A stretch of 32,972 nucleotides of DNA from Peptococcaceae bacterium (GCA_018334055.1 JAGXSS010000038.1:1-32972), one strand, 5' to 3'. Shown: positions 13,719-23,440, numbered from the stretch's first letter. Numbers and translations: made by a program. The notes: generated by a model not told the origin, from the letters alone.

Positions 13719-14156
13719 CTAACCCCTTAGAGTCCAGACTTCTGGTAGTTGCGCCGCATGAGGATGTTCACCGCCGCGGTAGACCTTGACCTTCTTGCCC
13801 TGGGCGCGGCCAAGGCGGGTGTGCGGGAGCATGCCCTTCACGGCCTTTTCGATGACGAACTCTGGCTTGTTCTTCATCAGGGTGTCGTAATTGGTGGCAC
13901 GAAAACCACCCGGGTAGCCGGAATGGCGGTTGTACATCTTCTGTTGCAGTTTGTTGCCGGTGAGGACAACTTTGTCGGCATTGATAACGATAACAAAATC
14001 GCCGGTATCAAGGTGTGGAGTAAAATCTGGCTTCGTCTTGCCGCGAAGTATGGCGGCCACTTCACTGGCGAGGCGTCCAAGTGCCTGATCGGCAGCATCG
14101 ACAACCCACCATTTACGCTCCACTTCACTCTCTTTGGCGATGTAAGTGCTACGCAT
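13719..14156 (-). CDS. rplM: 50S ribosomal protein L13
   Basis: An early-assembly large-subunit protein of 145 residues. It begins [21 protein letters not shown] and contains [15 protein letters not shown], the [11 protein letters not shown] segment, HSGYPGG and [11 protein letters not shown], all typical of L13. It is the first gene of an rplM-rpsI unit. A consensus vegetative promoter and a short folded leader lie in the 132-nt gap after truA. L13 is known in Firmicutes to have an autoregulatory leader. Confidence 0.97.
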   Translation of the reverse strand: MRSTYIAKESEVERKWWVVDAADQALGRLASEVAAILRGKTKPDFTPHLDTGDFVIVINADKVVLTGNKLQQKMYNRHSGYPGGFRATNYDTLMKNKPEFVIEKAVKGMLPHTRLGRAQGKKVKVYRGGEHPHAAQLPEVWTLRG

Positions 14157-14221
14157 GGGGTTCCCTCCCTAAAAGGTTTGCAAATTTTTATCAAACGTTG
14201 GGCCCGGGGCTCAATCGGGCG
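14157..14221 (-). ncRNA. Putative L13-type mRNA leader
   Basis: Between the promoter and rplM the transcript can fold GCCCG/CGGGC and GTTTG/CAAAC hairpins, with GGGAGG as ribosome binding site at the end. Position and size (about 65 nt) fit the L13 leader class known in Firmicutes. I could not compare it with a covariance model. Confidence 0.45.
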
Positions 14222-14227
14222 TCTACC

Positions 14228-14256
14228 ATTGTATTATTTCCCGGCGGAATTGTCAA
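14228..14256 (-). promoter_or_regulatory. Sigma-A promoter of rplM-rpsI
   Basis: TTGACA (14256-14251), a spacer of exactly 17 nt, then TACAAT (14233-14228). This is the best vegetative promoter in the window. It shows that rplM-rpsI can be transcribed independently of the ecf-truA genes upstream. Confidence 0.88.
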
Positions 14257-14288
14257 CATCAGCCTGGTGCATTTGGTTTTTCGACCGT

Positions 14289-15020
14289 CTAGTATCTAAC
14301 CTCGACTAAGTACAAGCCTTGGGGCGGGGCGGTCAGCGGCGGGCGTCGGCGCTCCGCGGTGGCGAGGGTGGCTGCCACTTCCTCTGGGGTAACGCTGCCG
14401 AGGGCGACGGCCACGAGTTCGCCCACCATCATGCGAACCATGTGGTAAAGAAAACCATCGGCCGCAAACAGCAACTGGCAGTGCTCGCCTTGCCGCAGCA
14501 GCTCGGCCTGGGTGATGGTGCGCACGGTGCTCTTGACGCTACTTCCCTTCGCAGAAAAGGGGGCAAAGTCATGCCGCCCGAGGAAGAGGGAGATGGCCTG
14601 CTCCACTTTATCTAAATCAAAGCTCGCTCCCACACGGAGGGCGCGATGCCGAAGGAGGGGGCGAGGTCTATCGGAGAGGAGCAGGTGGTAACTGTAAAGC
14701 TTGCCCCGGGCGCTGAAACGGGCGTGCCATTCTTCGGCCACGACCTCGGAGGTGAGCACTTTTACATCGGGGGGGAGCAGGGGGTTTAGGGCTTTGGCAA
14801 ACTTCTCGGGGGGAATTTGCGTCTTGACCACGCAGTTGGCCACCTGCCCGAGGGCATGCACCCCGGCATCGGTGCGGCCCGCGCCATGCAGCTTGATGTT
14901 TTGACCGGTAAGGCGGGCTAGGGCCTCCGCCACTGTGCCTTGCACGCTCCGCTGCCCCATCTGCTCCTGCCAGCCGCAAAAGTCCGTGCCGTCATACTCC
15001 AAGGTCAACTTGAGGTTCAT
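14289..15020 (-). CDS. truA: tRNA pseudouridine(38-40) synthase TruA
   Basis: Isomerises uridines 38-40 in the tRNA anticodon arm. It has 243 residues. The N-terminus LKLTLEYDGTDFCGWQ and the catalytic stretch GAGRTDAGVHA (nucleophile D51) identify the family, and FLYHMVRMMVGELVAVALG near the C-terminus is the usual second block. The ATG overlaps the ecfT stop in ATGA. The order ecfA1-ecfA2-ecfT-truA-rplM-rpsI is the common Firmicutes arrangement. No terminator follows before the rplM promoter. Confidence 0.96.
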   Translation of the reverse strand: MNLKLTLEYDGTDFCGWQEQMGQRSVQGTVAEALARLTGQNIKLHGAGRTDAGVHALGQVANCVVKTQIPPEKFAKALNPLLPPDVKVLTSEVVAEEWHARFSARGKLYSYHLLLSDRPRPLLRHRALRVGASFDLDKVEQAISLFLGRHDFAPFSAKGSSVKSTVRTITQAELLRQGEHCQLLFAADGFLYHMVRMMVGELVAVALGSVTPEEVAATLATAERRRPPLTAPPQGLYLVEVRY

Positions 15021-15829
15021 AGAGCGTAACTCACATAGAAGGCGAGGGCCGAAACGGCCACAAAACAGGTCCAGGCGTAGAAATCAAGCTTGGTATAGCG
15101 GAGCACCTTGAACTTGGTGCGGCCGTCGCCACCGCGGTAACAACGGGCCTCCATGGCCATGGCGAGCTCATCCGCCCGCCGAAAAGCGGAGATAAAGAGC
15201 GGCACCAAGAGCGGCAGAAGGCTTTTGGCTCTTTTTATTAAGCCCCCGCTCTCAAAATCTGCCCCGCGCGCGAGCTGGGCCTTCATGATTCTCTCGGCTT
15301 CTTCAATGAGGGTCGGAATAAAACGCAGGGCAATGGTCATCATCATGGCCAATTCATGCGCGGGCAAGCCTATCCTCTTAAATGGCTTTAAGACAAATTC
15401 TATGGCGTCGGTGAGGGCAATGGGCGAGGTAGTCAAGGTCAAAACCGAGGTGGACAATACCAAGAGCACCAGACGCGCCGCCAAGAGGAAACCTTGATTG
15501 ACACCGCCGGAGTAAACCTCGAGAAACCACAGCCTAAAGAGCAAGGTGCCGGTGTGGGTGCTGAAAATGTGGAGGACAATGGTTAAAGAGAGGATGATGA
15601 GGATGGGGCGAAGCCCCCTCAGCACCATGCCTAAAGGTAGTTTGGCGGTGTAGATGACGATTAGCGCCGCCAGACCCAAAATGCCATATTCCATCCAACC
15701 ACCGGTAATGACAAATAGAACCATGATAAAGCCAAAGGCCATGAGGAGCTTGGTGCGCGGGTCGAGGCGGTGGACCACACTGTTGCCGGGGAGGTACTGA
15801 CCGAGCGTAATTTGTTGCATCATGCTCAC
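15017..15829 (-). CDS. ecfT: Energy-coupling factor transporter transmembrane protein EcfT
   Basis: The membrane scaffold that couples the two EcfA ATPases to exchangeable substrate-binding S components for vitamins and other micronutrients. It has 270 residues with several hydrophobic segments (for example LLMAFGFIMVLFVITGG and LVLLVLSTSVLTLTTSP). The cytoplasmic coupling signatures are ARGADFESGG and MAMEARCYRGG (Ala-Arg-Gly type). I start it at GTG 15829, which overlaps the ecfA2 stop as GTGA and has GGAGG 8 nt upstream. A longer reading from 15913 only translates the ecfA2 end in another frame. No S component is in the window, as usual for a shared group II module. Confidence 0.94.
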   Translation of the reverse strand: MSMMQQITLGQYLPGNSVVHRLDPRTKLLMAFGFIMVLFVITGGWMEYGILGLAALIVIYTAKLPLGMVLRGLRPILIILSLTIVLHIFSTHTGTLLFRLWFLEVYSGGVNQGFLLAARLVLLVLSTSVLTLTTSPIALTDAIEFVLKPFKRIGLPAHELAMMMTIALRFIPTLIEEAERIMKAQLARGADFESGGLIKRAKSLLPLLVPLFISAFRRADELAMAMEARCYRGGDGRTKFKVLRYTKLDFYAWTCFVAVSALAFYVSYAL

Positions 15830-16689
15830 GCTAACTCCCTCCTCAGCTGATAAGCCCTGACTATGGCCTGCCTGGCCTCGTCTAGGGTGAGGGCCACCTC
15901 GGGCACCGCCCATCCTTTGGTTTTTAATAACCCGAGCACTTCGGTAGCCTGAGGCACGCCGAGGCCGTATGTTTTAAGGCTGGAGCCATGAGCAAAGACC
16001 TCGCGCGGCGTGGCGTCATAGACAATCTGCCCGCCATGGATGACCACCAAGCGGTCGACTAGGCGCGCGACATCTTCCATGCTGTGCGAAACCAAGATGA
16101 CGGTGATGCCCCTCTGTCGGTGCAGCTCCCTAATGCGGCTTAGTATCTCATCTCGCCCCCGGGGGTCAAGCCCCGCGGTGGGCTCATCGAGGATGAGCAC
16201 CTTGGGGTTCATCGCCAAGACCCCGGCGATGGCGACGCGGCGCATCTGCCCGCCGGACAATTCAAAAGGCGAGCGCTCCTTTATCTCCAAAGGTAACCCC
16301 ACATTCAGCAGTGCCTGATCGACGCGCGCGGCGATCTCGGAGGCCGGCACGCCTTGGTTCTCCGGCCCAAAGGCCACGTCCGCCGCCACTGTTTCGGCGA
16401 AAAGTTGGTACTCGGCAAACTGGAAGACTAGGCCTACTTCCTGGCGCAAGCTTTTGAGCTTGACTCCCTTGGCGGTGGTCACCAAGCCATTGACGGTGAC
16501 GGTGCCTCGAGTGGGTTTTAAGAGCCCATTGAGCATCTGCACCAAGGTAGATTTACCCGAGCCGGTCTGCCCGATAATGCCGACAAATTCGCCATCAAGG
16601 AAGGAGAGGTTGATGCCCTTAAGGGCGGCGCGTTCAAAGGGGCTGCCTCCCGCATAGACAAAATCTACTTGCTCTAATTTAATCGGCAC
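15826..16689 (-). CDS. ecfA2: Energy-coupling factor transporter ATPase EcfA2
   Basis: The second ATPase of the shared ECF transporter. 287 residues: Walker A GQTGSGKST (40-48), a Q-loop within VGLVFQFAEYQLF, signature LSGGQMRRVAIAG, Walker B VLILDEPTAGLD, and the switch histidine in VSHSM. The C-terminal extension (about 220-287) is typical of EcfA proteins. The start is GTG, overlapping the ecfA1 end by 16 nt. Its Shine-Dalgarno is weak, so translation probably depends on coupling to ecfA1. Confidence 0.95.
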   Translation of the reverse strand: MPIKLEQVDFVYAGGSPFERAALKGINLSFLDGEFVGIIGQTGSGKSTLVQMLNGLLKPTRGTVTVNGLVTTAKGVKLKSLRQEVGLVFQFAEYQLFAETVAADVAFGPENQGVPASEIAARVDQALLNVGLPLEIKERSPFELSGGQMRRVAIAGVLAMNPKVLILDEPTAGLDPRGRDEILSRIRELHRQRGITVILVSHSMEDVARLVDRLVVIHGGQIVYDATPREVFAHGSSLKTYGLGVPQATEVLGLLKTKGWAVPEVALTLDEARQAIVRAYQLRRELA

Positions 16690-17507
16690 AGTTCGTCCAC
16701 CAATTGCTCGGCCGTCAAAATATTCGCGGGGAGAGGTAAGCCGCTTTCGGCGAGCAAGATGCTGAGTTTGGCCGCCACCGGCACATCAAGGCCCAGCGCC
16801 TCGAGCAACTCATATTGACTAAAGACCTCGGCCGGCGTGCCCGAGAGCACTATTTGCCCCTGGTCAATGACGACGACCCGGTTGGCCTTGACCGCCTCAT
16901 CCATATGATGGGTGATGAGAACTGCCGTCATGCCTTCTTCGCGATTAAGGCGAAGAATGGTGTTCATGACCTCAGAGCGCCCGATGGGGTCGAGCATGGC
17001 GGTGGCTTCGTCGAGGACTATGAGGCGAGGGCGCATGGCCAAGACGCCGGCAATGGCCACTCTCTGCTTTTGGCCACCCGACAAAAGATGTGGTGCATGG
17101 GTGCGATAGTCTTCCATGTTCACCTGTCTGAGTGAGGCGTCCACCCGTGCGATTATCTCCGCCGTGGGTACGCCGAGGTTCTCAGGGCCAAAAGCCACAT
17201 CTTCCTCCACCACCGTGGCAACAATCTGATTGTCGGGGTGTTGAAACACCATGCCCACCATTTGCCGCACCGGCCAAAGCAAAGCTTCTTCGCGGGTGTC
17301 AAGACCGGCGACCAACACGCGACCGCCCCCGGGCAGGAGGATGGCGTTAAAGTGCTTAGCAAGGGTGCTTTTACCGGAGCCGTTACGCCCGATGACGGCG
17401 ACGAACTCACCCTCGCTGACCACTAAATCGACTCCCGCAAGGGCGATGGTCTCGCCCTCGTGGCCGCGATAAATATGGTGTAAATCGGCGATATCTAGTA
17501 TATCCAA
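16674..17507 (-). CDS. ecfA1: Energy-coupling factor transporter ATPase EcfA1
   Basis: The first ATPase of the ECF transporter, pairing with EcfA2. From the chosen start it has 277 residues: Walker A GRNGSGKST (40-48), Q-loop MVFQHPDNQIVA, signature LSGGQKQRVAIAG, Walker B LIVLDEATAMLD and the switch histidine in ITHHM. The start is TTG 17507, 7 nt after GGAGG. A TTG at 17522 overlaps that Shine-Dalgarno and adds only MGGEH. It follows rplQ by 60 nt, with a terminator between, so its level may depend on readthrough or a weak local promoter. Confidence 0.94.
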   Translation of the reverse strand: MDILDIADLHHIYRGHEGETIALAGVDLVVSEGEFVAVIGRNGSGKSTLAKHFNAILLPGGGRVLVAGLDTREEALLWPVRQMVGMVFQHPDNQIVATVVEEDVAFGPENLGVPTAEIIARVDASLRQVNMEDYRTHAPHLLSGGQKQRVAIAGVLAMRPRLIVLDEATAMLDPIGRSEVMNTILRLNREEGMTAVLITHHMDEAVKANRVVVIDQGQIVLSGTPAEVFSQYELLEALGLDVPVAAKLSILLAESGLPLPANILTAEQLVDELCRLN

Positions 17508-17550
17508 GTGTTCACCTCCCAAGGGAATGCAGCCAAGCCGGTCATGAACG

Positions 17551-17580
17551 AAAAAAAGCTGGTGGGGTTACTCCACCAGC
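17551..17580 (-). terminator. Rho-independent terminator overlapping the rplQ stop codon
   Basis: GCTGGTGG and CCACCAGC arms (17580-17573 and 17565-17558 on the minus strand) are followed by seven Ts (17557-17551). The upstream arm encodes the last rplQ residues and the stop (17570-17568) lies in the loop, so a ribosome ending rplQ would cover the hairpin. Confidence 0.88.
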
Positions 17581-17909
17581 TCAATAATGGCCTGCGGTGC
17601 CGCATCGCCGCGGCGCACGCCTGTCTTCATGATGCGAGTGTAGCCACCCTCGCGGTCTTTATACTTTGGCGCAATCTCAACAAAGAGCTTGGTCACTACG
17701 TCTTCGTCGAAAATATATGACAGGGCTTGGCGACGGGCATGGAGATCCCCTCTCTTGCCGAGGGTTATCATTTTTTCGCTGATGCGCTGCACTTCGCTGG
17801 CGCGCGTCTCAGTCGTTTCCATGCGACCCAAGCGCAAGAGCGATGTGGTCAAGTTGCGTAGCAAGGCGCGACGGTGATTGGTTCTGCGCCCTAATTTGCG
17901 GTTAGACAT
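17568..17909 (-). CDS. rplQ: 50S ribosomal protein L17
   Basis: A 113-residue large-subunit protein near the exit tunnel. The N-terminus [18 protein letters not shown] and the later [12 protein letters not shown] block are diagnostic. ATG start, 12 nt after rpoA, as in other bacterial alpha operons. It is the last gene of the ribosomal super-operon: a terminator hairpin overlaps its final codons. Confidence 0.97.
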   Translation of the reverse strand: MSNRKLGRRTNHRRALLRNLTTSLLRLGRMETTETRASEVQRISEKMITLGKRGDLHARRQALSYIFDEDVVTKLFVEIAPKYKDREGGYTRIMKTGVRRGDAAPQAIIELVE

Positions 17910-17921
17910 GTCATTCCCCCC

Positions 17922-18869
17922 TTACTCTTCAGCTTTAGTAAGATACAGCCCAAGTTCAGCCAGCTTGTGCTGTACTTCCTCCAGCGACTTCTTGCCGAGG
18001 TTGCGTACCTTCATCATTTCGTCTTCGGTTCTGCTCGTGAGGTCATGCACGGTGTTGATGCCGGCCCGCTTCAAACAGTTGAAAGAACGAACGGACAGAT
18101 CAAGCTCCTCAATGGTCATCTCCATCAGGCGTTCCTTGCTGTTCTCGGCTCTATCCACCAAGGTCTTGGTAGACTCGGCCTTCTCGGTCAAAGACACGAA
18201 AAGATGCAAGAGATCGCTCATGATCTTGGCTCCCACGCTGACGGCTTCCTCCGGGCTAAGGCTGCCATCGGTCGACACTTCGAGAATAAGCTTATCATAG
18301 TCGGTATGTTGACCGACGCGCGTATTCTCAACAGTGTAGTTCACCCTCGTGACCGGCGTAAACACCGAGTCCACAGGGATTACGCCGATTGGCTGGTGAT
18401 GCTTCTTGTTGCGCTCGGCGGGGCAGTAGCCACGGCCACCGCTGGCCGTAAGCTCCATAAAGAGCCGCGCGTCTTTGTCCAGAGTGGCGATGACGAGGGA
18501 GGGGTTGAGGACATCTACATCGGAACCGGTCTTGATGTCGGCCGCCGTTACTACGCCCTCACCCGTCTTTTCGATGCGGAGAATCTTCTCCCCCGGCGAG
18601 TGAATATGCAGGCGTAATTCCTTGATGTTCAGCACGATGTCCGTGACGTCCTCGACGACGCCGGGCACGGTCGAAAACTCATGCATCACGCCTTCGATTT
18701 TAATGGAGGTGACCGCAGCCCCGGGCAGAGAAGAAAGCAATATCCGGCGCAAGGCGTTGCCTAGCGTGGTACCATAGCCGCGTTGCAGCGGCTCGATAAC
18801 AAACCTGCCATAGGTGGTGGTCCCTTCCTGGCGTGTCACCCTTGGTTTTTCCATTGCCAATTCTAACAT
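17922..18869 (-). CDS. rpoA: DNA-directed RNA polymerase alpha subunit
   Basis: Alpha dimer nucleates RNA polymerase assembly and contacts upstream DNA and activators. It has 315 residues. The N-terminal domain (to about 230) contains [20 protein letters not shown] and [13 protein letters not shown]-type segments. The C-terminal domain (about 245-310) contains [16 protein letters not shown] and [12 protein letters not shown], the helix-hairpin-helix DNA-binding face. ATG 18869 stands 12 nt behind AAGGAGG, a rather long spacing. No better in-frame start exists. Confidence 0.97.
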   Translation of the reverse strand: MLELAMEKPRVTRQEGTTTYGRFVIEPLQRGYGTTLGNALRRILLSSLPGAAVTSIKIEGVMHEFSTVPGVVEDVTDIVLNIKELRLHIHSPGEKILRIEKTGEGVVTAADIKTGSDVDVLNPSLVIATLDKDARLFMELTASGGRGYCPAERNKKHHQPIGVIPVDSVFTPVTRVNYTVENTRVGQHTDYDKLILEVSTDGSLSPEEAVSVGAKIMSDLLHLFVSLTEKAESTKTLVDRAENSKERLMEMTIEELDLSVRSFNCLKRAGINTVHDLTSRTEDEMMKVRNLGKKSLEEVQHKLAELGLYLTKAEE

Positions 18870-18923
18870 ATAGGCGATTAGCCTCCTTACTTCCCCTATC
18901 TCAGCCCCGGTTTTGGGGATGCC

Positions 18924-19550
18924 TTATCTCGAATACTTCTCGACAATGAGATGCTCGCGGACCGGAATATCGATATCCTCTCGCTTGGGCAAAGCGGTAA
19001 CATTGACCCTGAGCAGTTGTGGCTCCAAGGTAAGCCAGGGCACAACGCGCCGGCCTTTCATGCTATCGGCCACTCCCTCAAAGACAACTATCTTGTGGCT
19101 TTTCTCGGCCACAGCGACCACATCGCCTTGCTTGACGAGATAGGACGGGATATCGACGCGGTGTCCATTGACCGTGAAGTGACCATGGCGCACTAACTGG
19201 CGGCCTTGGCTACGAGAATCGGCAAAGCCTGCCCGCATGACCACATTGTCCAACCTGAGCTCCAAGAGTTGCAGGAGCCTTTCGCCGGTAATGCCTTTTT
19301 CGCGAGCGGCCTTTAAGAAGTAGAGGCGGAATTGACGCTCGAGCACGCCGTAGATGCGGCGGGCCTTTTGCTTTTCGCGGAGCTGAATGCCATATTCGGT
19401 GGGTTTCTTGCGCCCTTGGCCGTGTTGGCCGGGAGCATAACCACGGCGGTCAATGGCACATTTCGGGGTGTAGCAACGAGTGCCTTTTAAGAAGAGCTTG
19501 GTGCCCTCGCGTCGGCAGAGCCGGCATACCGGACCTATATATCTTGCCAT
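18924..19550 (-). CDS. rpsD: 30S ribosomal protein S4, zinc-binding form
   Basis: A primary 16S rRNA binder of 208 residues. It keeps the four-cysteine zinc site C9-x2-C12...C26-x4-C31, the C+ form. The S4 RNA-binding domain ([20 protein letters not shown]) and the C-terminal [16 protein letters not shown] follow. The start is the ATG at 19550 (MARYIG) behind GGAGG; the open frame extends to 19598 only through the end of rpsK. In several bacteria S4 represses its own operon; nothing here tests that. Confidence 0.97.
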   Translation of the reverse strand: MARYIGPVCRLCRREGTKLFLKGTRCYTPKCAIDRRGYAPGQHGQGRKKPTEYGIQLREKQKARRIYGVLERQFRLYFLKAAREKGITGERLLQLLELRLDNVVMRAGFADSRSQGRQLVRHGHFTVNGHRVDIPSYLVKQGDVVAVAEKSHKIVVFEGVADSMKGRRVVPWLTLEPQLLRVNVTALPKREDIDIPVREHLIVEKYSR

Positions 19551-19567
19551 TATGCTTTCCTCCCTCT

Positions 19568-19966
19568 TTAGACGCGACGCCGCTTGGGCGGCCGGCAACC
19601 ATTGTGCGGTACGGGGGTTACGTCTTTAATCGTGCTGACCTCAAGGCCGGCGGCTTGCAGGCTGCGAATAGCCGCCTCGCGGCCGGAGCCCGGGCCCTTC
19701 ACATGGACTTCTACTTCCTTCAGGCCCTGGTCCATCGCCACTTTCGCACAGTTTTCGGCCGCCATTTGCGCGGCGAAAGGCGTGCTCTTGCGCGAGCCCT
19801 TGTAGCCGGCGTTGCCAGCGGATGACCAGGAGAGGGTGTTCCCCGCCTTGTCGGTAATGGTGACCATCGTATTGTTGAATGTGGACATAATGTGCGCTAC
19901 GCCAAATTCAACATTCTTGCGCTCGCGGCGCTTCACTTTAGTTGCAGCAACTTTACGTTTTGCCAT
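19568..19966 (-). CDS. rpsK: 30S ribosomal protein S11
   Basis: A 132-residue platform protein near the mRNA exit and anti-Shine-Dalgarno region. Conserved blocks are [49 protein letters not shown] and the terminal [19 protein letters not shown] start 20 nt after rpsM and 17 nt before rpsD, in the standard alpha-operon order. Confidence 0.97.
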   Translation of the reverse strand: MAKRKVAATKVKRRERKNVEFGVAHIMSTFNNTMVTITDKAGNTLSWSSAGNAGYKGSRKSTPFAAQMAAENCAKVAMDQGLKEVEVHVKGPGSGREAAIRSLQAAGLEVSTIKDVTPVPHNGCRPPKRRRV

Positions 19967-19986
19967 GCGCTTTACTCCTCCTTCGA

Positions 19987-20355
19987 CTACTTGCGCTTCG
20001 CACCGACGGTACGGCGCGGGCCCTTGCGGGTGCGAGCATTAGTCTTTGTGCGCTGTCCGCGGACAGGCAGACCGCGACGATGGCGCAAGCCACGGTAGGA
20101 ACCAATCTCTATGAGTCTCTTGATGCTGGCAGATATTTCACGCCGCAAATCCCCTTCGACAGGGAAGCCCTTGTCTATAGTTTCGCGCAGACGAGAAACT
20201 TCTCCATCGGTCAAATCACGTACGCGAGTATCAGCATTCACTCCGGTCTTGGCGAGAATATCGGCGGAGCGACTCCGACCAATCCCAAAAATATAGGTGA
20301 GTGCAATCTCAACACGCTTTTCCCTCGGCAGGTCAACACCTGCAATGCGAGCCAT
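19987..20355 (-). CDS. rpsM: 30S ribosomal protein S13
   Basis: A 122-residue head protein contacting tRNA and bridging to the 50S subunit. It begins [26 protein letters not shown] and has the [25 protein letters not shown] tail region, split here as [15 protein letters not shown] followed by KTNARTRKG. Both are diagnostic. ATG start; the first gene after infA-rpmJ in the usual order. Confidence 0.97.
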   Translation of the reverse strand: MARIAGVDLPREKRVEIALTYIFGIGRSRSADILAKTGVNADTRVRDLTDGEVSRLRETIDKGFPVEGDLRREISASIKRLIEIGSYRGLRHRRGLPVRGQRTKTNARTRKGPRRTVGAKRK

Positions 20356-20389
20356 CTGTGTAATGCCACCTCCTGTTTATTAATCCTTC

Positions 20390-20503
20390 TTATCCCTGTG
20401 CTTGCTTGTGTGTCGGCTCCTCGCAGATAACCATGACACGCCCCTTGCGCTTAATCAACTTGCACTTTTCGCACATACGTTTGACGGACGGCTTGACTTT
20501 CAT
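20390..20503 (-). CDS. rpmJ: 50S ribosomal protein L36
   Basis: A 37-residue zinc-ribbon protein read directly from the sequence. It starts [15 protein letters not shown] and ends [13 protein letters not shown]. The zinc ligands are C11, C14, C27 and H32, the C-C-C-H type. GGAGG lies 7 nt before the ATG. Its place between infA and rpmJ's usual partner rpsM supports the call. Confidence 0.96.
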   Translation of the reverse strand: MKVKPSVKRMCEKCKLIKRKGRVMVICEEPTHKQAQG

Positions 20504-20526
20504 GTGAGTACCTCCTTGATGGGGAT

Positions 20527-20748
20527 CTACTTATAGCGGTAGATAATACGTCCCCGGGTTAAATCGTATGGTGAAAGCTCCATCGTCACAGTATCCCCCG
20601 GCAATATACGGATAAAATTGATGCGAATCTTGCCGGAGACGTGAGCTAAGATCTTGTGGCCATTGTCAAGTTCAACTCTAAACATGGCATTTGGCAATGA
20701 TTCTATGACCTTGCCCTTGACCTCTATAACATCATCACGCTTAGTCAA
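20527..20748 (-). CDS. infA: Translation initiation factor IF-1
   Basis: A 73-residue OB-fold protein that occupies the 30S A site during initiation. Conserved stretches are [34 protein letters not shown] and [15 protein letters not shown]. The start is TTG 20748 with GGAGG 9 nt upstream. The frame stays open to 20901, but those extra residues are the map 3' end in another frame. In many Firmicutes a small KOW-domain gene lies between map and infA; here only 19 nt do. Confidence 0.95.
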   Translation of the reverse strand: MTKRDDVIEVKGKVIESLPNAMFRVELDNGHKILAHVSGKIRINFIRILPGDTVTMELSPYDLTRGRIIYRYK

Positions 20749-20767
20749 GCTCTCAGACCTCCCTCGC

Positions 20768-21514
20768 TCAGCATCTAGTGAGTATTTCAGGACCACGTTC
20801 GGTGATGGCCACGGTGTGCTCAAAATGGGCGCTGCGACTGCCATCCTTGGTGACGACAGTCCAATTGTCATCGAGCACCGCTGTGTCGAACCTGCCGACA
20901 TTGACCATTGGTTCGATAGCTAGGACAAGGCCGGGAGACAACTTGATCCCCCTCCCGGGTTTCCCGAAGTTCGGCACCTGGGGGTCCTCATGCATGGCTC
21001 TGCCTATGCCGTGCCCTACATACTCCCTGACTACAGAGTAACCGTTTGACTCAGCCACGCTCTGTATCGCGTGAGAAATGTCCGACAGCCTCTTATCCCT
21101 TGTGCATTGTCTAATCCCAGCCTCTAGGCACTGAGCAGTTGTCTCTAAGAGTCGGCGCGACACGGGGTCAATGTCCCCAACAGCCAAAGTGACTGCCGCA
21201 TCGGCGAAATACCCATTGATTTCCGCCCCAATGTCAATGCTAATAATATCGCCCTCTTTAAGCACTTTCAAACCTGGAATGCCATGCACAATTTCTTCAT
21301 TGATCGAGGTGCAGATGCTGGCCGGGTAGCCGTGATAACCCTTAAAGGCAGGACGCGCCCCTTGTTTGGCCATGAGGTTTTCTACAAGCGCATTGAGCTC
21401 CCCCGTAGAAATGCCTGGGCGCACGGCCCGTGTGACCTCGGCGATGGCTAGCGCTACTATCTTACCGGCCTCGCGCATGAACGCAATCTCCCGCTCTGAC
21501 TTAAGAATGATCAT
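20768..21514 (-). CDS. map: Methionine aminopeptidase, type I
   Basis: Removes the initiator methionine from nascent proteins. The 248-residue pita-bread fold shows the five metal ligands in the expected order: D94, D105, H168, E201 and E232. H77 of EEIVHGIPG and the [13 protein letters not shown] block are also present. There is no N-terminal zinc-finger extension, so it is type Ia. Its ATG overlaps the adk stop (ATGA). Confidence 0.97.
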   Translation of the reverse strand: MIILKSEREIAFMREAGKIVALAIAEVTRAVRPGISTGELNALVENLMAKQGARPAFKGYHGYPASICTSINEEIVHGIPGLKVLKEGDIISIDIGAEINGYFADAAVTLAVGDIDPVSRRLLETTAQCLEAGIRQCTRDKRLSDISHAIQSVAESNGYSVVREYVGHGIGRAMHEDPQVPNFGKPGRGIKLSPGLVLAIEPMVNVGRFDTAVLDDNWTVVTKDGSRSAHFEHTVAITERGPEILTRC

Positions 21515-22173
21515 GTGCCCTTGGCTGCGAGAACTGTTCTGAGCTCTGCCGTGACCTCGGCAATCGGCTTCAGACCATCGATGTTCCGGAGCTTACCACT
21601 CGCGGCGTAGTAGTCTAAAAGCGGGGCAGTCTGCCTTTGGTACACCGCCAGCCGACTTATAGCGGTCTCCTCGCTATCATCCGAGCGCTGGTACAATTCG
21701 CCGCGGCAGATGCCGCATACTTCTCCCCCCGGAGATGGGTTAAATACCCGATGGTAGGTCGCGCCACAGCTTCGACAGACCAGGCGACCCGTCAGGCGCC
21801 GGATTAACTCTGCCTCCGGGACGACCACATTGATGACGAGGGTGATTTCTCTCCCGAGAGAAAACAACACTTCTTCTAGGGCTGCCGCCTGCACCGCGGT
21901 GCGCGGAAATCCGTCGAGCAAAAAACCTTTAGCGACGTCTTTTTCTGAAAGCCGCTCGCGGACGATGCCGATGGTGACTTCATCGGGCACCAGCTCGCCC
22001 CGGTCCATGTAAGACTTCGCGGCAAGTCCCAGTAAAGTAGCATTTTTCACCGCTAGGCGAAACATATCGCCGGTGGAGATATGGGGGATGCTTTGCTCCC
22101 GGCAGAGAAAGGCGGCTTGCGTGCCCTTCCCTGCCCCCGGTGGTCCGATAATGATCAGGTTAATATCTGCCAT
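21511..22173 (-). CDS. adk: Adenylate kinase, zinc-lid form
   Basis: Catalyses ATP + AMP = 2 ADP. 220 residues with P-loop [10 protein letters not shown] (10-19), AMP-binding GDMFR and LLDGFPRT (85-92). The lid holds four cysteines C133-x2-C136 and C153-x2-C156 that bind structural zinc, common in Gram-positive lineages. The gene begins 7 nt after secY and overlaps map by 4 nt. Confidence 0.97.
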   Translation of the reverse strand: MADINLIIIGPPGAGKGTQAAFLCREQSIPHISTGDMFRLAVKNATLLGLAAKSYMDRGELVPDEVTIGIVRERLSEKDVAKGFLLDGFPRTAVQAAALEEVLFSLGREITLVINVVVPEAELIRRLTGRLVCRSCGATYHRVFNPSPGGEVCGICRGELYQRSDDSEETAISRLAVYQRQTAPLLDYYAASGKLRNIDGLKPIAEVTAELRTVLAAKGT

Positions 22174-22180
22174 AGCAGTC

Positions 22181-23440
22181 CTACTTCATAAAGCCACTGT
22201 AGTGGCGCATGACGAGGTGACCCTCAATCTGCTTCATGGTCTCTAGCGCTACACCCACGACGATGAGCAAGGCGGTGCCGCCTAAGCCGATGTCCATGCG
22301 GATGACACCCGAGAGCATGAGGGGCAAGATGACAATCGCTACTAAGAAAAGCGAGCCTACCAAGGTGAGTCGCGTAACTACCTTGAACAAAAAGTCCGCA
22401 GTTACTCGACCGGGGCGCACACCGGGGATGGCCCCGCCGTGTTTTTGCATATTTTCAGCCAGTTCTTTGGGGTTAAACTGAATAAATGTGTAGAAGTAGC
22501 TGAACACGAAGATAAAGAGCACGTAGAGGGCGATGTGCAAGGCACTGCCAAACCGAAAAACCTGCGCGATGCTCTGCGCCCAAGGGTGCTGAATAAACTG
22601 CGCGATCACCTGGGGGAAGAGCAGCAAGGATGAGGCGAAGATTACCGGGATAACCCCAGCTTGGTTGACCTTGAGGGGAATGTGCGTGGTCTGCCCGCCA
22701 TACATCTTGCGCCCTACAACCCTTTTCGCATACTGCACCGGCACTTTTCGCTGGCCTTCTTGTACAAAAACCACGCCGGCGATGACAAATAGGGCGAGGA
22801 GACCAAGCAGTACCACCGTAAAGATGTTCACGGTGCCCTCCATGACAAAGGCGCCCAAGCCAGCCAAGGTCCTTGGCATTTGCGAAACAATGTTGGCGAA
22901 TATGACTAGGGATATGCCGTTGCCGATGCCCTTCTCGGTGATCAACTCACCAAGCCACATGACCATCATTGTTCCGGCGGTAAAACTTAAGGCCGTTAGA
23001 ACATTGTTGGCGAGGCCACTGGCTAGCACCCCTTGGGTGGCGAGTCCGGCGGATGTCGCAAAACCCTGGATAAAGGCCAAAATGACGGTACCGTACCTGG
23101 TGTATTCATTGAGCTTCTTGCGGCCCTCATCGCCCTCCTTGGCTAGCTTCTCCCACGCGGGGATGATGACTTGCAGCAAGCTGACAATGATGCTGGCCGT
23201 GATATATGGCCCAATGGTCAAGGTGAAGATAGAGATATTGGCCAAGGCACCCCCCGAGATGGCGTCAAGGAGGCCAAAAAGGCCGCCCTGTCCTTCGAGA
23301 AACTGGGCCATCGCGGCGCGGTTAGCGCCGGGAACGGGAATAAAATTACCCAAGCGGATGATGAGGAAGATACCGAGAGTATAGAGTATGCGTTTACGCA
23401 GTTCATCTATGCGCCACATATTGCGCAAACTCTCTAGCAT
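22181..23440 (-). CDS. secY: Preprotein translocase subunit SecY
   Basis: The channel of the Sec translocase in the cytoplasmic membrane. The 419 residues have about ten hydrophobic segments, beginning with [26 protein letters not shown]2-region glycines ([21 protein letters not shown]) are typical, and the cytoplasmic loop [23 protein letters not shown] contacts SecA and the ribosome (given here only as the start [14 protein letters not shown]). The ATG directly follows the rplO stop. The overlapping GGAGGTGATC is a 10-base match to the anti-Shine-Dalgarno end of 16S rRNA. Confidence 0.97.
   Translation of the reverse strand: MLESLRNMWRIDELRKRILYTLGIFLIIRLGNFIPVPGANRAAMAQFLEGQGGLFGLLDAISGGALANISIFTLTIGPYITASIIVSLLQVIIPAWEKLAKEGDEGRKKLNEYTRYGTVILAFIQGFATSAGLATQGVLASGLANNVLTALSFTAGTMMVMWLGELITEKGIGNGISLVIFANIVSQMPRTLAGLGAFVMEGTVNIFTVVLLGLLALFVIAGVVFVQEGQRKVPVQYAKRVVGRKMYGGQTTHIPLKVNQAGVIPVIFASSLLLFPQVIAQFIQHPWAQSIAQVFRFGSALHIALYVLFIFVFSYFYTFIQFNPKELAENMQKHGGAIPGVRPGRVTADFLFKVVTRLTLVGSLFLVAIVILPLMLSGVIRMDIGLGGTALLIVVGVALETMKQIEGHLVMRHYSGFMK

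Noticed and set aside
19942-20430. Plus-strand open frame of 162 codons
   Set aside because: It runs antisense across rpsK, rpsM and rpmJ. Its translation is low-complexity without recognisable motifs.
20749-20901. 51-residue extension of IF-1, resembling a fusion
   Set aside because: It translates the map 3' end out of frame; TTG 20748 has the Shine-Dalgarno and gives normal IF-1.
22665-23384. Plus-strand open frame of 239 codons
   Set aside because: It lies wholly inside secY on the opposite strand, has no ribosome binding site or family character, and is a shadow of the coding pattern.
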